This document shows positions 44,182 through 52,416 of a stretch of DNA of 64,000 nt, piece after piece. How positions within the stretch are numbered: position 1 is the stretch's first letter; the number at the start of each line of letters is the position of its first letter. A model generated the notes under the pieces. It searched no databases, was not told where the DNA came from, and saw nothing but the letters and a program-made list of their open reading frames with translations. Position numbers and translations under genes: made by a program. The DNA is taken from assembly GCF_010501105.1 (NCBI RefSeq), contig NZ_QVMQ01000002.1:62001-126000 (forward strand), read 5' to 3'. Source of the DNA: Dysgonomonas sp. 511. GTDB lineage: Bacteria > Bacteroidota > Bacteroidia > Bacteroidales > Dysgonomonadaceae.

Positions 44182-44287
44182 TAAATTAAAGGATTGCTTC
44201 GAGAAGTTTTCCTCTAAAATTAGGTTTAAATATGGCAAATAAGGACTAAATATCAGACGCCCTGGAATGTATCTGGATTGTTTTTCG

Positions 44288-44295
44288 TATTTTTG
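44288..44295 (+). promoter_or_regulatory. Promoter of the 457-aa membrane protein gene
   Basis: TATTTTTG matches TAnnTTTG. It lies inside the longest frame (from 44267) and so places the start downstream at 44333. Confidence 0.65.
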
Positions 44296-44332
44296 CACCG
44301 ACGATATAAGACTCTATTCATCCGCACTAAAA

Positions 44333-45706
44333 ATGACAAATAAAATCACGAAGTTTATCAAAACACACAAAGTCAATCTATTAATATTTACAATACCCGC
44401 TATTACAATTATTTATTATGCGGCAAAGCTTCTGACCAATTTTGACGAATCGTACACCTATTTTCATTTTGTAGACAAACCCGTCTACTACTGCATGTTC
44501 CACTATCCGTTTCCCAACAATCATATCCTACACTCTTTGTTGATGCATCTGGCAAACCTGCTGCCTATACCCGATCCATTAATCAGATTGAGAGTATTTG
44601 TCATTATAGGCTCGATATGCACATGGCTTATCACCTATTACTTCACAAACAAATATTACGGACAAAAGGTTGCAATGTTTATTAGCGGACTATTCCCGAT
44701 GATGGCTTTTTCCATATCTTTCGGATTCTTTTCGCGGGGATATTATCTTATTTTGCTATTCTTCATTATTTGCCTGTTTGCAGCATACGATATTGTAAAG
44801 AATAACAATAGCAGACGAGGATGGATAATGTTTTCGATAAGCAGCATTCTGGGCTTTTATACTATGCCTTCGTTTTTATACCCTTTCCTTACAGTAAATG
44901 CTATCATATTCGTATTCAACTACAAGAACATAAAGAAACAGATATTATACAATGCCATAACAGGCACATCGGTCTTTCTGCTGTATCTGCCCATTATTAT
45001 TTTCGATGGCATCGAAGTCTTGATCGGCAACGACATTGTGCGTCCTATCGGCAGGTTTACCGTATTGAAAAGGTTACCCGAATTTTTGTATTCCCTTATT
45101 AGTGTTGCCAGTGGGATAAAAGGATGGATAATATTGATTGCCCTTATCGTATCTTTAGCCTTATTGATAAAGAAACGTGATAGATCCAACCTCATAATAT
45201 TCGCCATTTTGGCTGCTGCTCCTTTTGGTTTACTGATATTGCATGGAGTCATCCCTTTCGAAAGGACATTTGCATATTACAGCTTCATTATCATTTTCCT
45301 TATCGGCATCTCGTTCTCCGATTATATCAACAAAGTACCGAAAACGGCTTTGATGGCTGGAATAGTAGCATTACAAATATTCCTGTTTATCAATTACGGC
45401 AAACATGAATATTACAGGGCGCATACTTTTGGTAAAGAATTTACAGCTATACGCCACACCATAATAGAAGAACATAAAAGCTGCTATATCTCTACATGGT
45501 GGGCTGAGGAGTTTTTCCGCTTCGAGGCACTGAGGGAAGGAAGCGACCAAAGCAAAATCACTTATGGAAACCAGTTTGAACTGGTAAGTGCTGATACGCT
45601 CGACTACGATTATATATTTATAGATGTGGTAAAAGATATGACAGAGTCTCGCAAAGCAGCTTATTCCGATGGATTAGCCAATTTATATGTAAAGGAAAAG
45701 GAATAA
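44333..45706 (+). CDS. GT39/PMT-like (GT-C fold) membrane glycosyltransferase candidate
   Basis: A 457-residue protein with about 10-11 membrane helices. The first extracytoplasmic loop contains LTNFDESYTYFHF, with the Asp-Glu pair in the position used by GT39/ArnT-type enzymes, and FPNNHILHSLLMHL. Arg-rich cytoplasmic loops (LIRLRVF, KKRDRSNL) alternate with helices. A soluble C-terminal region begins around residue 380. The start at 44333 follows from the promoter at 44288. Donor and acceptor unknown. It converges with the flippase-like gene at 45713. Confidence 0.75.
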   Translation: MTNKITKFIKTHKVNLLIFTIPAITIIYYAAKLLTNFDESYTYFHFVDKPVYYCMFHYPFPNNHILHSLLMHLANLLPIPDPLIRLRVFVIIGSICTWLITYYFTNKYYGQKVAMFISGLFPMMAFSISFGFFSRGYYLILLFFIICLFAAYDIVKNNNSRRGWIMFSISSILGFYTMPSFLYPFLTVNAIIFVFNYKNIKKQILYNAITGTSVFLLYLPIIIFDGIEVLIGNDIVRPIGRFTVLKRLPEFLYSLISVASGIKGWIILIALIVSLALLIKKRDRSNLIIFAILAAAPFGLLILHGVIPFERTFAYYSFIIIFLIGISFSDYINKVPKTALMAGIVALQIFLFINYGKHEYYRAHTFGKEFTAIRHTIIEEHKSCYISTWWAEEFFRFEALREGSDQSKITYGNQFELVSADTLDYDYIFIDVVKDMTESRKAAYSDGLANLYVKEKE

Positions 45707-45712
45707 CCGGCC

Positions 45713-46723
45713 TTACGCCTTCTGTTTCCTAAGAGCCAGAATAGCTATACCTGCAAGTCCGCAGAGGATAACCCATACAGACTGTACAGCAAATACCCCT
45801 GTTGCAAAAGCCGTAGCATTCAACTCGCTAACCCCGTAAAGCATCAGGGCAGCAACAACGGCTAATTGCCAAGGACCAAGCCCCCCGTTGGACGGAATAC
45901 CCATACTGAGGCTACCTAAAGCAAAAGCTATCAATCCGGCAGTAATGCCCAAGTCGGCAGTAAAGTCGAAAGCATAGAACGTTATGTAGAAATACAGGAA
46001 ATAAGAACCCCAGATGCCGATTGTATAAAGCAAAAGGCGCACTTTGGTTTTCATCTTCCAGATGGCCTTCATATCATTTATCATACTATAAACAAACTCC
46101 TTGATCTTGCGGACTATCACATTCTCTTTGAAGAACTTGAATACAATATAGGTTGTAATCACTGCCGCCACCAAAGCAATATATAAAACCGGCGACTTGA
46201 GAATCATAATTATAAGATCGAGCGTAGACTTGTTATGCTGAAGCTGTTCGATAAAAAACTGCATATTGAGCAGAAAACCCGCAAGGCAGATTATAAGCAC
46301 AGTCACCGTATCGAATATGCGGTCGAGTACCATTGTACCAAAGAGCTTTACAAACGGAATTTTTTCTTCTTTGGCAATTATACCACATTTCCATATCTCC
46401 CCGGCACGAGGCAAAGCAAAATTCACCGCATAACCGCCATAGATAGCGAAGTTGAGAACCGACACCTTAGGTGAATACCCAAGCGGCTTTATAAACAACT
46501 CCCAGCGGTATCCCCTGATCGTATTACCCAACAGCCCGAAGATAAGCGAAGACGCAAGAATAGCCCAGTTGGCACTTTTTAGCACAGCCCACAATTCCTT
46601 AGGGTCTATTTTACTTATCAGGTAATAAACGATAGCCACCCCCAGAAGGAGAGGCAATACAATTTTCACAAGAGTATTTAATAAAGATTTCTTAGGCGCT
46701 TTAGGCACTTCAGGATTTTCCAT
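45713..46723 (-). CDS. Lysylphosphatidylglycerol synthase TM region / UPF0104 family membrane protein
   Basis: A 336-residue inner-membrane protein with about eight helices matching the flippase-like region of MprF/UPF0104. Signature segments are NFAIYGGYAVNFALPRAGEIWKCGII, VLDRIFDTVTVLIICLAGFLL and GSLSMGIPSNGGLGPWQLAVVAALMLYG. No soluble lysyltransferase domain, so it is the membrane part only. Lipid substrate unknown. Divergent from rsmA. Confidence 0.92.
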   Translation of the reverse strand: MENPEVPKAPKKSLLNTLVKIVLPLLLGVAIVYYLISKIDPKELWAVLKSANWAILASSLIFGLLGNTIRGYRWELFIKPLGYSPKVSVLNFAIYGGYAVNFALPRAGEIWKCGIIAKEEKIPFVKLFGTMVLDRIFDTVTVLIICLAGFLLNMQFFIEQLQHNKSTLDLIIMILKSPVLYIALVAAVITTYIVFKFFKENVIVRKIKEFVYSMINDMKAIWKMKTKVRLLLYTIGIWGSYFLYFYITFYAFDFTADLGITAGLIAFALGSLSMGIPSNGGLGPWQLAVVAALMLYGVSELNATAFATGVFAVQSVWVILCGLAGIAILALRKQKA

Positions 46724-46881
46724 CTATGTTGTAGTTAAATTAAAGACCTTCGGTTCTGTTACCACTATCTTTTCGTAAGTCAAATAGTTGTTAAATCCAT
46801 TTTTCCGACAAAAATAGAGATGTATTTCACTTTCTCTTACTTAATAATGCAAACAAAAGGTATTTTCTGGCAATAAAACAT

Positions 46882-46889
46882 TACCTTTG
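46882..46889 (+). promoter_or_regulatory. Promoter of rsmA
   Basis: TACCTTTG matches TAnnTTTG, 33 nt upstream of the ATG at 46923. Confidence 0.6.
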
Positions 46890-46922
46890 CGGCTGTAAAG
46901 ATAAGGATAATTATAATAAAGT

Positions 46923-47729
46923 ATGCCGGCAGTAAAACCAAAAAAATTCTTAGGACAACATTTCCTCAAAGATTTGGACATTGCCCGCCGTATAGCTGAT
47001 ACTCTCGACGACTTTGCCGGAGTACCCGTTATAGAGGTTGGGCCGGGCATGGGCGTGCTTACACAATTCCTTCTGGAAAAAGAAAAAGAGTTGACCGCAG
47101 TAGAGCTCGACAAAGAATCTGTCCCATACCTCAACCAACATTATCCTGCACTGAAAGGGAAGATAGTAGAGGCCGATTTCTTGAAACTCGACCTATCGGA
47201 TATATACAAAGGCCAGTTTTGTGTAATAGGTAATTATCCCTACAATATTTCATCCCAGATTTTCTTCAAAGTACTCGAATATAAAGACCAGATACCATGC
47301 TGCTCGGGAATGTTGCAAAAGGAAGTGGCAGAACGCATAGCTGCCGGCCCCGGGAGCAAGACATATGGTATCCTCAGCGTACTGCTACAAGCATGGTACG
47401 ATATTGAATACCTTTTCACTGTGAGCGAAAAAGTATTCGACCCTCCTCCCAAAGTAAAATCGGCAGTAGTAAAGTTGGTTAGAAACGGACGAAACAGCCT
47501 GGATTGCGACGAAAGACTATTCAAGACAGTTGTAAAAACAGGATTTAACCAACGGAGAAAAACACTGCGTAATTCATTAAAGCCACTACTAGGGAAGGAT
47601 AATGAGGCCTATGCCAGTCCAATATTCGACGAACGACCCGAAAGGCTCTCGGTTTCAGATTTCGAAAAGCTGACCAACATTGTTGCAGCGCATCTGCCCG
47701 GGAGTAATAGTGTGAAGAAACAAGATTAA
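46923..47729 (+). CDS. rsmA: 16S rRNA dimethyladenosine transferase
   Basis: KsgA: dimethylates two adjacent adenosines in the 3' hairpin of 16S rRNA during 30S maturation. 268 residues. Motifs are KKFLGQHFLKD, VIEVGPGMGVLTQFLLEKE (SAM site), EADFLKLDL and the catalytic NYPYNIS. The C-terminal helical domain (FDPPPKVKSAVVKL, FNQRRKTLRNSL) is intact. corA follows 89 nt downstream in the same direction. Confidence 0.97.
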   Translation: MPAVKPKKFLGQHFLKDLDIARRIADTLDDFAGVPVIEVGPGMGVLTQFLLEKEKELTAVELDKESVPYLNQHYPALKGKIVEADFLKLDLSDIYKGQFCVIGNYPYNISSQIFFKVLEYKDQIPCCSGMLQKEVAERIAAGPGSKTYGILSVLLQAWYDIEYLFTVSEKVFDPPPKVKSAVVKLVRNGRNSLDCDERLFKTVVKTGFNQRRKTLRNSLKPLLGKDNEAYASPIFDERPERLSVSDFEKLTNIVAAHLPGSNSVKKQD

Positions 47730-47818
47730 GAATCTGGTTTTTGCTTGCCGGTTGTGGTAAAGCCCCTGTGAAAGAGGCTGAATAAAAGGAAGCAAATAAC
47801 CCTAAAATCGGAGAGCTC

Positions 47819-48763
47819 ATGTCAGAAGTAAAACTATTTTACCACAAAGACAATGCTATACGAATGAGCCGTAGCATTGAATTTTTAAAGACTACACCTA
47901 TCAAGAAATTTCTTTGGATAGACCTTAATAATGTAGACGAAGAAATAGAATCGGAACTGGAAGACTACCTGAAAATATACATTCAGGAAGAGGAAGAAAT
48001 GGTGGAAATCGAGATGTCGTCGCGATATATGGAGACTGGCGACTCACTGGTTGTCAATTCCAACTTCCTGATGGGCAATTTCGAACGCGAACCTGTATCG
48101 TTTATCCTCAAAGACGACATACTGATCACCGTACGCGGCGAAGACCTTACTTCCTTTCAGGATACGATAAAGAAAATATCGGCCAATCCGCGCAACTATC
48201 CTACCGGCTACCATGTTTTTGTGGCCATTCTGGAAACCCGGATAGAAATAGATGCCGATATGATAGAAAATATGACTCAGCAGATTACCGAACTGAGTAA
48301 CAGCATCAGCATACAGGAGGCCGATGAAGAACTCTTGATGGAGATCAAGGAATTGCAGGAAAAGACCATGTTGCTCCGCGAAAACATCATCGACAAGCAG
48401 CGTGCCGTTTCCAGCATGTTGAAAAGCGAGCTTATTCCAAAAGAATTGCATGGAAGGATTACTATTCTCATAAAGGATATCAACTCATTGTTGGAACATA
48501 TACGTTTCAGTTTCGACAGGCTCGACTACCTGCAAGATACATTCCTCGGTTTTGTAAACATCGAACAGAATAAGATAATCAAGATGTTTACTGTGATATC
48601 GGTAATTTTTATGCCACCCACCCTTATAGCCAGCGTATATGGTATGAACTTTGACTTTATGCCGGAATTGCATTGGAAATATGGATATGAATTTTCGATA
48701 GGATTAATGGTGTTGGCTGTAGCTACCATTCTTGTGTATTTCAGGAAAAAGAAGTGGTTGTAA
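47819..48763 (+). CDS. corA: CorA-family magnesium/divalent cation transporter
   Basis: A 314-residue pentameric channel subunit. It has a cytoplasmic alpha/beta domain and a long charged helix (about 150-240). Two C-terminal membrane helices flank the selectivity motif YGMNFDFMPEL (GMN, near residue 278). The C-terminus is basic (YFRKKKWL). The N-terminal domain is shorter than E. coli CorA but typical of Bacteroidota. Monocistronic or read through from rsmA; a palindromic element and a terminator lie downstream. Confidence 0.95.
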   Translation: MSEVKLFYHKDNAIRMSRSIEFLKTTPIKKFLWIDLNNVDEEIESELEDYLKIYIQEEEEMVEIEMSSRYMETGDSLVVNSNFLMGNFEREPVSFILKDDILITVRGEDLTSFQDTIKKISANPRNYPTGYHVFVAILETRIEIDADMIENMTQQITELSNSISIQEADEELLMEIKELQEKTMLLRENIIDKQRAVSSMLKSELIPKELHGRITILIKDINSLLEHIRFSFDRLDYLQDTFLGFVNIEQNKIIKMFTVISVIFMPPTLIASVYGMNFDFMPELHWKYGYEFSIGLMVLAVATILVYFRKKKWL

Positions 48764-49080
48764 TATCATCAACTTCACGAATGAGGTTTTACCCGATTAT
48801 TAAAACGAAGACTCTACTGTAATGAAAAACTTATAGAAAAGTCTTTTGGGGAAGGGGAAAAAAAACCTTGAAATTTTTACTACAATCAATTATTTACTCA
48901 GGGCAAACGCATGAAATTTATCCAAACTCAATTCTGAACTTTGTAGGGGCGAATTATCATTCGCCCGGAATAGGGAAAATCTGCGGGCGAATGATAATTC
49001 GCCCCTACAGTAGTCAAAACTGGAATATCATTTTTTCATGCGTTTGCCCTGAGTATTTACTAGAGTTGAAAAGATAAATG
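48764..49080. other. Intergenic region holding a nested-palindrome element
   Basis: 317 bases between convergent genes. The first 130 nt are plain AT-rich sequence with a G-rich patch (GGGGAAGGGG near 48848). The rest is the palindromic element at 48897-49053. Confidence 0.6.
48897..49053. mobile_element. Nested-palindrome miniature element, copy 1
   Basis: 157 bp with perfect 20-bp inverted ends (CTCAGGGCAAACGCATG...) at 48897-48916 and 49034-49053, flanked by TATTTA on both sides (48891-48896, 49054-49059). An inner perfect 25-bp inverted repeat (48943-48967 / 48984-49008; GTAGGGGCGAATTATC...) encloses a 16-nt loop. No ORF. A second copy at 60271-60412 has matching flanks but the loop in the opposite orientation. 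Confidence 0.8.
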
Positions 49081-49117
49081 AATAAGTCCGGTACAATTCC
49101 CTGTATCGGACTTATTT
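49081..49117. terminator. Terminator overlapping the sirtuin gene stop
   Basis: AATAAGTCCG-GTACA (49081-49095) pairs with TGTAT-CGGACTTATT (49102-49116, one G-T). It overlaps the sirtuin stop codon by a few bases and can serve both strands. Confidence 0.75.
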
Positions 49118-49804
49118 TAACCCTTCCAGCAAACCCCTCAGTTCTTCCACTCCTTCCGATGCACCCTTGCGGATAAAATGCACGCCCGGATAAGAAGCCT
49201 TTACCTCGTTAGGGTCTATCAGGTATATAGGTGTACCACTTTTCACATAATTGAGCAGTCCCGCTGCCGGATACACATTCAGCGAAGTACCGATAACCAC
49301 AAGAGTATCAGCTACACGAACAATACCCATTGCCTTTTCTATCATCGGAACAGCCTCGCCAAACCATACGATATGAGGACGCAGCTGCGAACCTTTTTCG
49401 CACTTGTCGCCCAAATGGATTTCGGGATTATCGGCCGTCAAAGTATATATCAAAGACGGATCGGCAGTAGAGCGTACCTTGTCCAGTTCGCCATGCAGGT
49501 GCAACACATCTGTGCTTCCCGCCCTCTCGTGCAGGCTATCTACATTTTGGGTAATTACAGAAACCTTATATTCCCGCTCCATTTCCGCCAGTCCCGTATG
49601 CCCTTTGTTCGGTATGGCTTCGAATGCTGCTTTGCGGCGTGCATTGTAGAAATCGAGTACCAGTTGAGGGTTGCGACAAAACCCTTCGGGGGTGGCAACA
49701 TCTTCTATCGAGTGTTGCTCCCACAAGCCTCCTGAGTCTCTGAAAGTTGCAATTCCGCTTTCGGCACTCATCCCGGCTCCTGTTAAAACAACGATATGCT
49801 TCAT
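49112..49804 (-). CDS. cobB: NAD-dependent protein deacylase, class III sirtuin
   Basis: Removes acyl groups from lysines using NAD. 230 residues. The NAD site is VVLTGAGMSAESGIATFRDSGGLWE. TQNVDSLHERAG and the catalytic His in LHLHGELDKV follow, then IVWFGEAVP and GTSLNVYPAAGL. Tyr-x-x-Arg in DFYNARRKA marks class III (desuccinylase-capable). The zinc module is abnormal: where two Cys-x-x-Cys pairs are expected (about 125-155) only one Cys (GDKCEKGSQ) remains, so zinc binding is doubtful. Ends in a shared terminator. Confidence 0.94.
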   Translation of the reverse strand: MKHIVVLTGAGMSAESGIATFRDSGGLWEQHSIEDVATPEGFCRNPQLVLDFYNARRKAAFEAIPNKGHTGLAEMEREYKVSVITQNVDSLHERAGSTDVLHLHGELDKVRSTADPSLIYTLTADNPEIHLGDKCEKGSQLRPHIVWFGEAVPMIEKAMGIVRVADTLVVIGTSLNVYPAAGLLNYVKSGTPIYLIDPNEVKASYPGVHFIRKGASEGVEELRGLLEGLK

Positions 49805-49885
49805 AAACTATTAAAAAATGTAACTATACCCCACAAATATAGTTTTTTTCGGGCTTAAAATCTATTAAAGTATCATTAAAAGAAT

Positions 49886-49893
49886 TACTTTTG
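49886..49893 (+). promoter_or_regulatory. Promoter of the FKBP operon
   Basis: TACTTTTG matches TAnnTTTG, leaving a 90-nt leader before the ATG at 49983. Confidence 0.6.
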
Positions 49894-49982
49894 TGACTTG
49901 TTACAAAAACTATTAGCCTTAAAACCAATCTGTATTTATCAATCTGATTTACAAGGCTAGTTTAAATTAATAATATTAGAAT

Positions 49983-50567
49983 ATGGACAAAATCAGCTAT
50001 GCCCTTGGGTTAAGCATTGGAAACAATTTCATCACTTCGGGAATCAAAGGAATAAACGCAGAAGATTTTCTGCAAGGCCTGAAAGACGTATTGGATGAAA
50101 AAGAACCAGCAATGTCGTACGACGAAGCAAAACAAGTGATGAACGATTATTTCACCAAATTGCAGGAAGAAAGACTGGAGATTAACCTTAAAGCAGGAGA
50201 AGAATTTCTCGCCGTAAACAAAAACCGTCCGGGTGTAGTAACCCTGCCTAGCGGATTGCAATACGAAATACTGAAAGAAGGCAACGGCGCTAAACCAAAA
50301 GCTACCGACCAGGTAAAATGCCACTACCACGGAACACTGATAGACGGTACTGTATTCGACAGTTCGGTAGAACGCGGACAGCCAGCCACATTCGGCGTAA
50401 ACCAAGTAATACCGGGATGGGTAGAAGCACTGCAACTGATGCCAGTAGGTTCGAAATGGAAACTGTTTATCCCTTCCGACCTAGCCTATGGTAAAGCAGG
50501 AGCAGGACAGGCTATAGAGCCAAATTCGACATTGATATTCGAAGTAGAAATTTTAGATATTGTTTAA
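49983..50567 (+). CDS. FKBP-type peptidyl-prolyl isomerase, cytoplasmic
   Basis: A 194-residue PPIase. The N-terminal helical FkpA-like dimerisation region (about 1-75; ISYALGLSIGNNFITSG, DEAKQVMNDYFTKLQEER) precedes the FKBP domain (about 85-194; VKCHYHGTLIDGTVFDSSVERG, VIPGWVEALQLMPVGSKWKLFIPSDLAYG). There is no signal peptide, although its family is often periplasmic. It shares domain architecture and long identical stretches with the next gene, so it is one half of a tandem duplication. 20 nt separate the genes. Confidence 0.94.
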   Translation: MDKISYALGLSIGNNFITSGIKGINAEDFLQGLKDVLDEKEPAMSYDEAKQVMNDYFTKLQEERLEINLKAGEEFLAVNKNRPGVVTLPSGLQYEILKEGNGAKPKATDQVKCHYHGTLIDGTVFDSSVERGQPATFGVNQVIPGWVEALQLMPVGSKWKLFIPSDLAYGKAGAGQAIEPNSTLIFEVEILDIV

Positions 50568-50587
50568 TTAATTTATTTAACAAGAAA

Positions 50588-51607
50588 ATGAAAAAAATTC
50601 AAGTTGTTGCTCTCGGCCTATTTGCTGCCATGGGAGTATTTTTTACATCTTGTGGAGGTAGCGTTTCTACAAACGTATCTCTGAAGACAGACCTTGATAC
50701 ATTGTCATATGCATATGGAGCAAGCCTGTACGAACAAGGGCTTTCTATGCACTTGCAACAATCTGGGCTAATATCTGACACAGCAAGCATCAGTGCGCGC
50801 TACAGAAGACAAATTGCGATGGATACCCTCGGATTGAAAACCGACTCGCTGACAAAGGAAATGCGTTTCAAAATCGACTCGATTACTAAAGAAAACAACC
50901 GCAACATTGCTGAATTCTTGAAAGGAATGAAAGAAAGCATCAAAGCACCAAAATCTCAGTCGGCATACCATATGGGTATAGCAATCGGTAACCAGATAAA
51001 CAACATGATGTTCCCGAACTTCATCGCTCAGGTATATGGTCCCGATTCGAAAGAAAAAGTGAACACTGACGCATTCGTTGCTGCTATGGCTGCCGCTATG
51101 AAAGGTGATAACTTTGTGGTAGCAGATCCAAACCTTGTATTCAATGCAAAAATGCAGGAAGCACAAGAAAAAGAGCGTGCCAGACAAGAGGAAGAACTGA
51201 AAAAACAATATGGACCACAAATAGAGGCAGGACAAAAATTCCTTGACGAAAACAAAACAAAAGAAGGCGTGGTAACTCTTCCTAACGGACTGCAATACAA
51301 AGTAGAAAAAATGGGTAACGGCCCTAAACCAGCTGCTACAGACGTAGTAAAAGTACACTACCATGGTACATTGCTGGATGGCACTGTATTCGACAGCTCG
51401 GTAGAAAGAAAAGAGCCTGCTACATTCAATGTAGGTGGAGTAATCAAAGGATGGACAGAAGCATTGCAGCTAATGCCTGTAGGTTCGAAATGGAAACTAT
51501 ACATTCCTTACGACCTTGCTTACGGCGGACAAGACAGAGGTGCAATCAAACCATTCTCTACTCTTGTATTCGACGTAGAACTGTTAAGCATCGAAACTAA
51601 AAAATAA
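50588..51607 (+). CDS. FKBP-type peptidyl-prolyl isomerase lipoprotein
   Basis: A 339-residue exported PPIase with a lipoprotein signal (VALGLFAAMGVFFTSC, Cys22). A long helical N-terminal region (about 35-225) includes charged EEELKKQYGPQIEAGQKFL. The C-terminal FKBP domain is nearly identical in its core to the neighbour's (VKVHYHGTLLDGTVFDSSVERKEPATF, GWTEALQLMPVGSKWKLYIPYDLAYG). It probably folds outer-membrane proteins. Tandem with the cytoplasmic paralog. Confidence 0.95.
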   Translation: MKKIQVVALGLFAAMGVFFTSCGGSVSTNVSLKTDLDTLSYAYGASLYEQGLSMHLQQSGLISDTASISARYRRQIAMDTLGLKTDSLTKEMRFKIDSITKENNRNIAEFLKGMKESIKAPKSQSAYHMGIAIGNQINNMMFPNFIAQVYGPDSKEKVNTDAFVAAMAAAMKGDNFVVADPNLVFNAKMQEAQEKERARQEEELKKQYGPQIEAGQKFLDENKTKEGVVTLPNGLQYKVEKMGNGPKPAATDVVKVHYHGTLLDGTVFDSSVERKEPATFNVGGVIKGWTEALQLMPVGSKWKLYIPYDLAYGGQDRGAIKPFSTLVFDVELLSIETKK

Positions 51608-51692
51608 GTCAAAAAGTAAGGATTAGGCTGACGGATAATATCAAAAACGTATTTTTTTGAACAAAAAGTTTTATTTTTCGCAAAAAACAGCT

Positions 51693-51700
51693 TATATTTG
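51693..51700 (+). promoter_or_regulatory. Promoter of the Lrp/AsnC regulator gene
   Basis: TATATTTG matches TAnnTTTG, 32 nt upstream of the ATG at 51733. Confidence 0.6.
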
Positions 51701-51732
51701 AATTTAGAATAAATCTTTAACGCTCTTATATC

Positions 51733-52197
51733 ATGCAAAAAATAGACAAACTTGACAAAAAGATACTGGAAATAATCTCCCAAAATGCTAGGATCCCATT
51801 CAAAGATGTAGCTCTGGAATGTGGTGTTTCGCGTGCAGCAATACACCAGCGTGTTCAGCGCATGATAGAGATGGATGTGATAGTCGGTTCCGGTTATTTT
51901 GTCAATCCGAAAGTACTGGGATACAATACATGTACATATATCGGGGTAAAACTCGAAAAAGGTTCGATGTATAAATCAGTAATACCGGAATTGAATAAAA
52001 TCCCAGAAATAGTAGAATCCCATTTTACTACAGGGCCGTTTACTATCCTGATAAAGCTTTACGCCAAGGATAACGAGCATTTGATGGACTTGCTGAACAA
52101 CAGGATTCAGGATATTCCGGGAGTAGTAGCTACCGAAACAATGATATCACTGAGCCAGGGAGTTAAACGCCAGATACCGATATCGAAGACTGAATAA
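51733..52197 (+). CDS. Lrp/AsnC-family transcriptional regulator
   Basis: A 154-residue feast/famine regulator. The N-terminal helix-turn-helix (LDKKILEIISQNARIPFKDVALECGVSRAAIHQRVQRM) is followed by the RAM ligand-binding beta-alpha-beta domain (YNTCTYIGVKLEKG, VESHFTTGPFTILIKLYAKD). This core octamerises and senses amino acids. Effector and targets unknown. Own promoter and a strong terminator (52221-52257). Confidence 0.95.
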   Translation: MQKIDKLDKKILEIISQNARIPFKDVALECGVSRAAIHQRVQRMIEMDVIVGSGYFVNPKVLGYNTCTYIGVKLEKGSMYKSVIPELNKIPEIVESHFTTGPFTILIKLYAKDNEHLMDLLNNRIQDIPGVVATETMISLSQGVKRQIPISKTE

Positions 52198-52220
52198 TCC
52201 AAAACTTTTTACTAAAGATA

Positions 52221-52257
52221 AAAAATAGCCTTTTCAAATTGGAAAGGCTATTTTTAT
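52221..52257 (+). terminator. Rho-independent terminator of the Lrp gene
   Basis: AAAAATAGCCTTT (52221-52233) pairs with AAAGGCTATTTTT (52243-52255), followed by T. Confidence 0.88.
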
Positions 52258-52297
52258 TACTGAGTTCAATTACTTATTGCCTATTTCGCTTCATTTT

Positions 52298-52399
52298 TCA
52301 GAATGCATAGCCGACACCTGCCGTAAACACAAAATGATTTTTCATATATTCGTGAAATATGATAGAATATTTAACAAATGTCTTTTTCATAGTTTTCAT
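52298..52399 (-). pseudogene. In-frame remnant of an outer-membrane beta-barrel protein gene
   Basis: A 33-codon frame on the minus strand reads MKTMKKTFVKYSI at the start and NHFVFTAGVGYAF at the end. The start looks like the positively charged beginning of a signal peptide. The end is a typical last beta-strand with terminal Phe of an outer-membrane porin-like protein. The middle is missing. The simplest reading is a large in-frame internal deletion of an outer-membrane protein gene that left both termini. It lies between the Lrp terminator and ppk1. Confidence 0.5.
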
Positions 52400-52416
52400 A
52401 GTCTGTTTAAATATCA

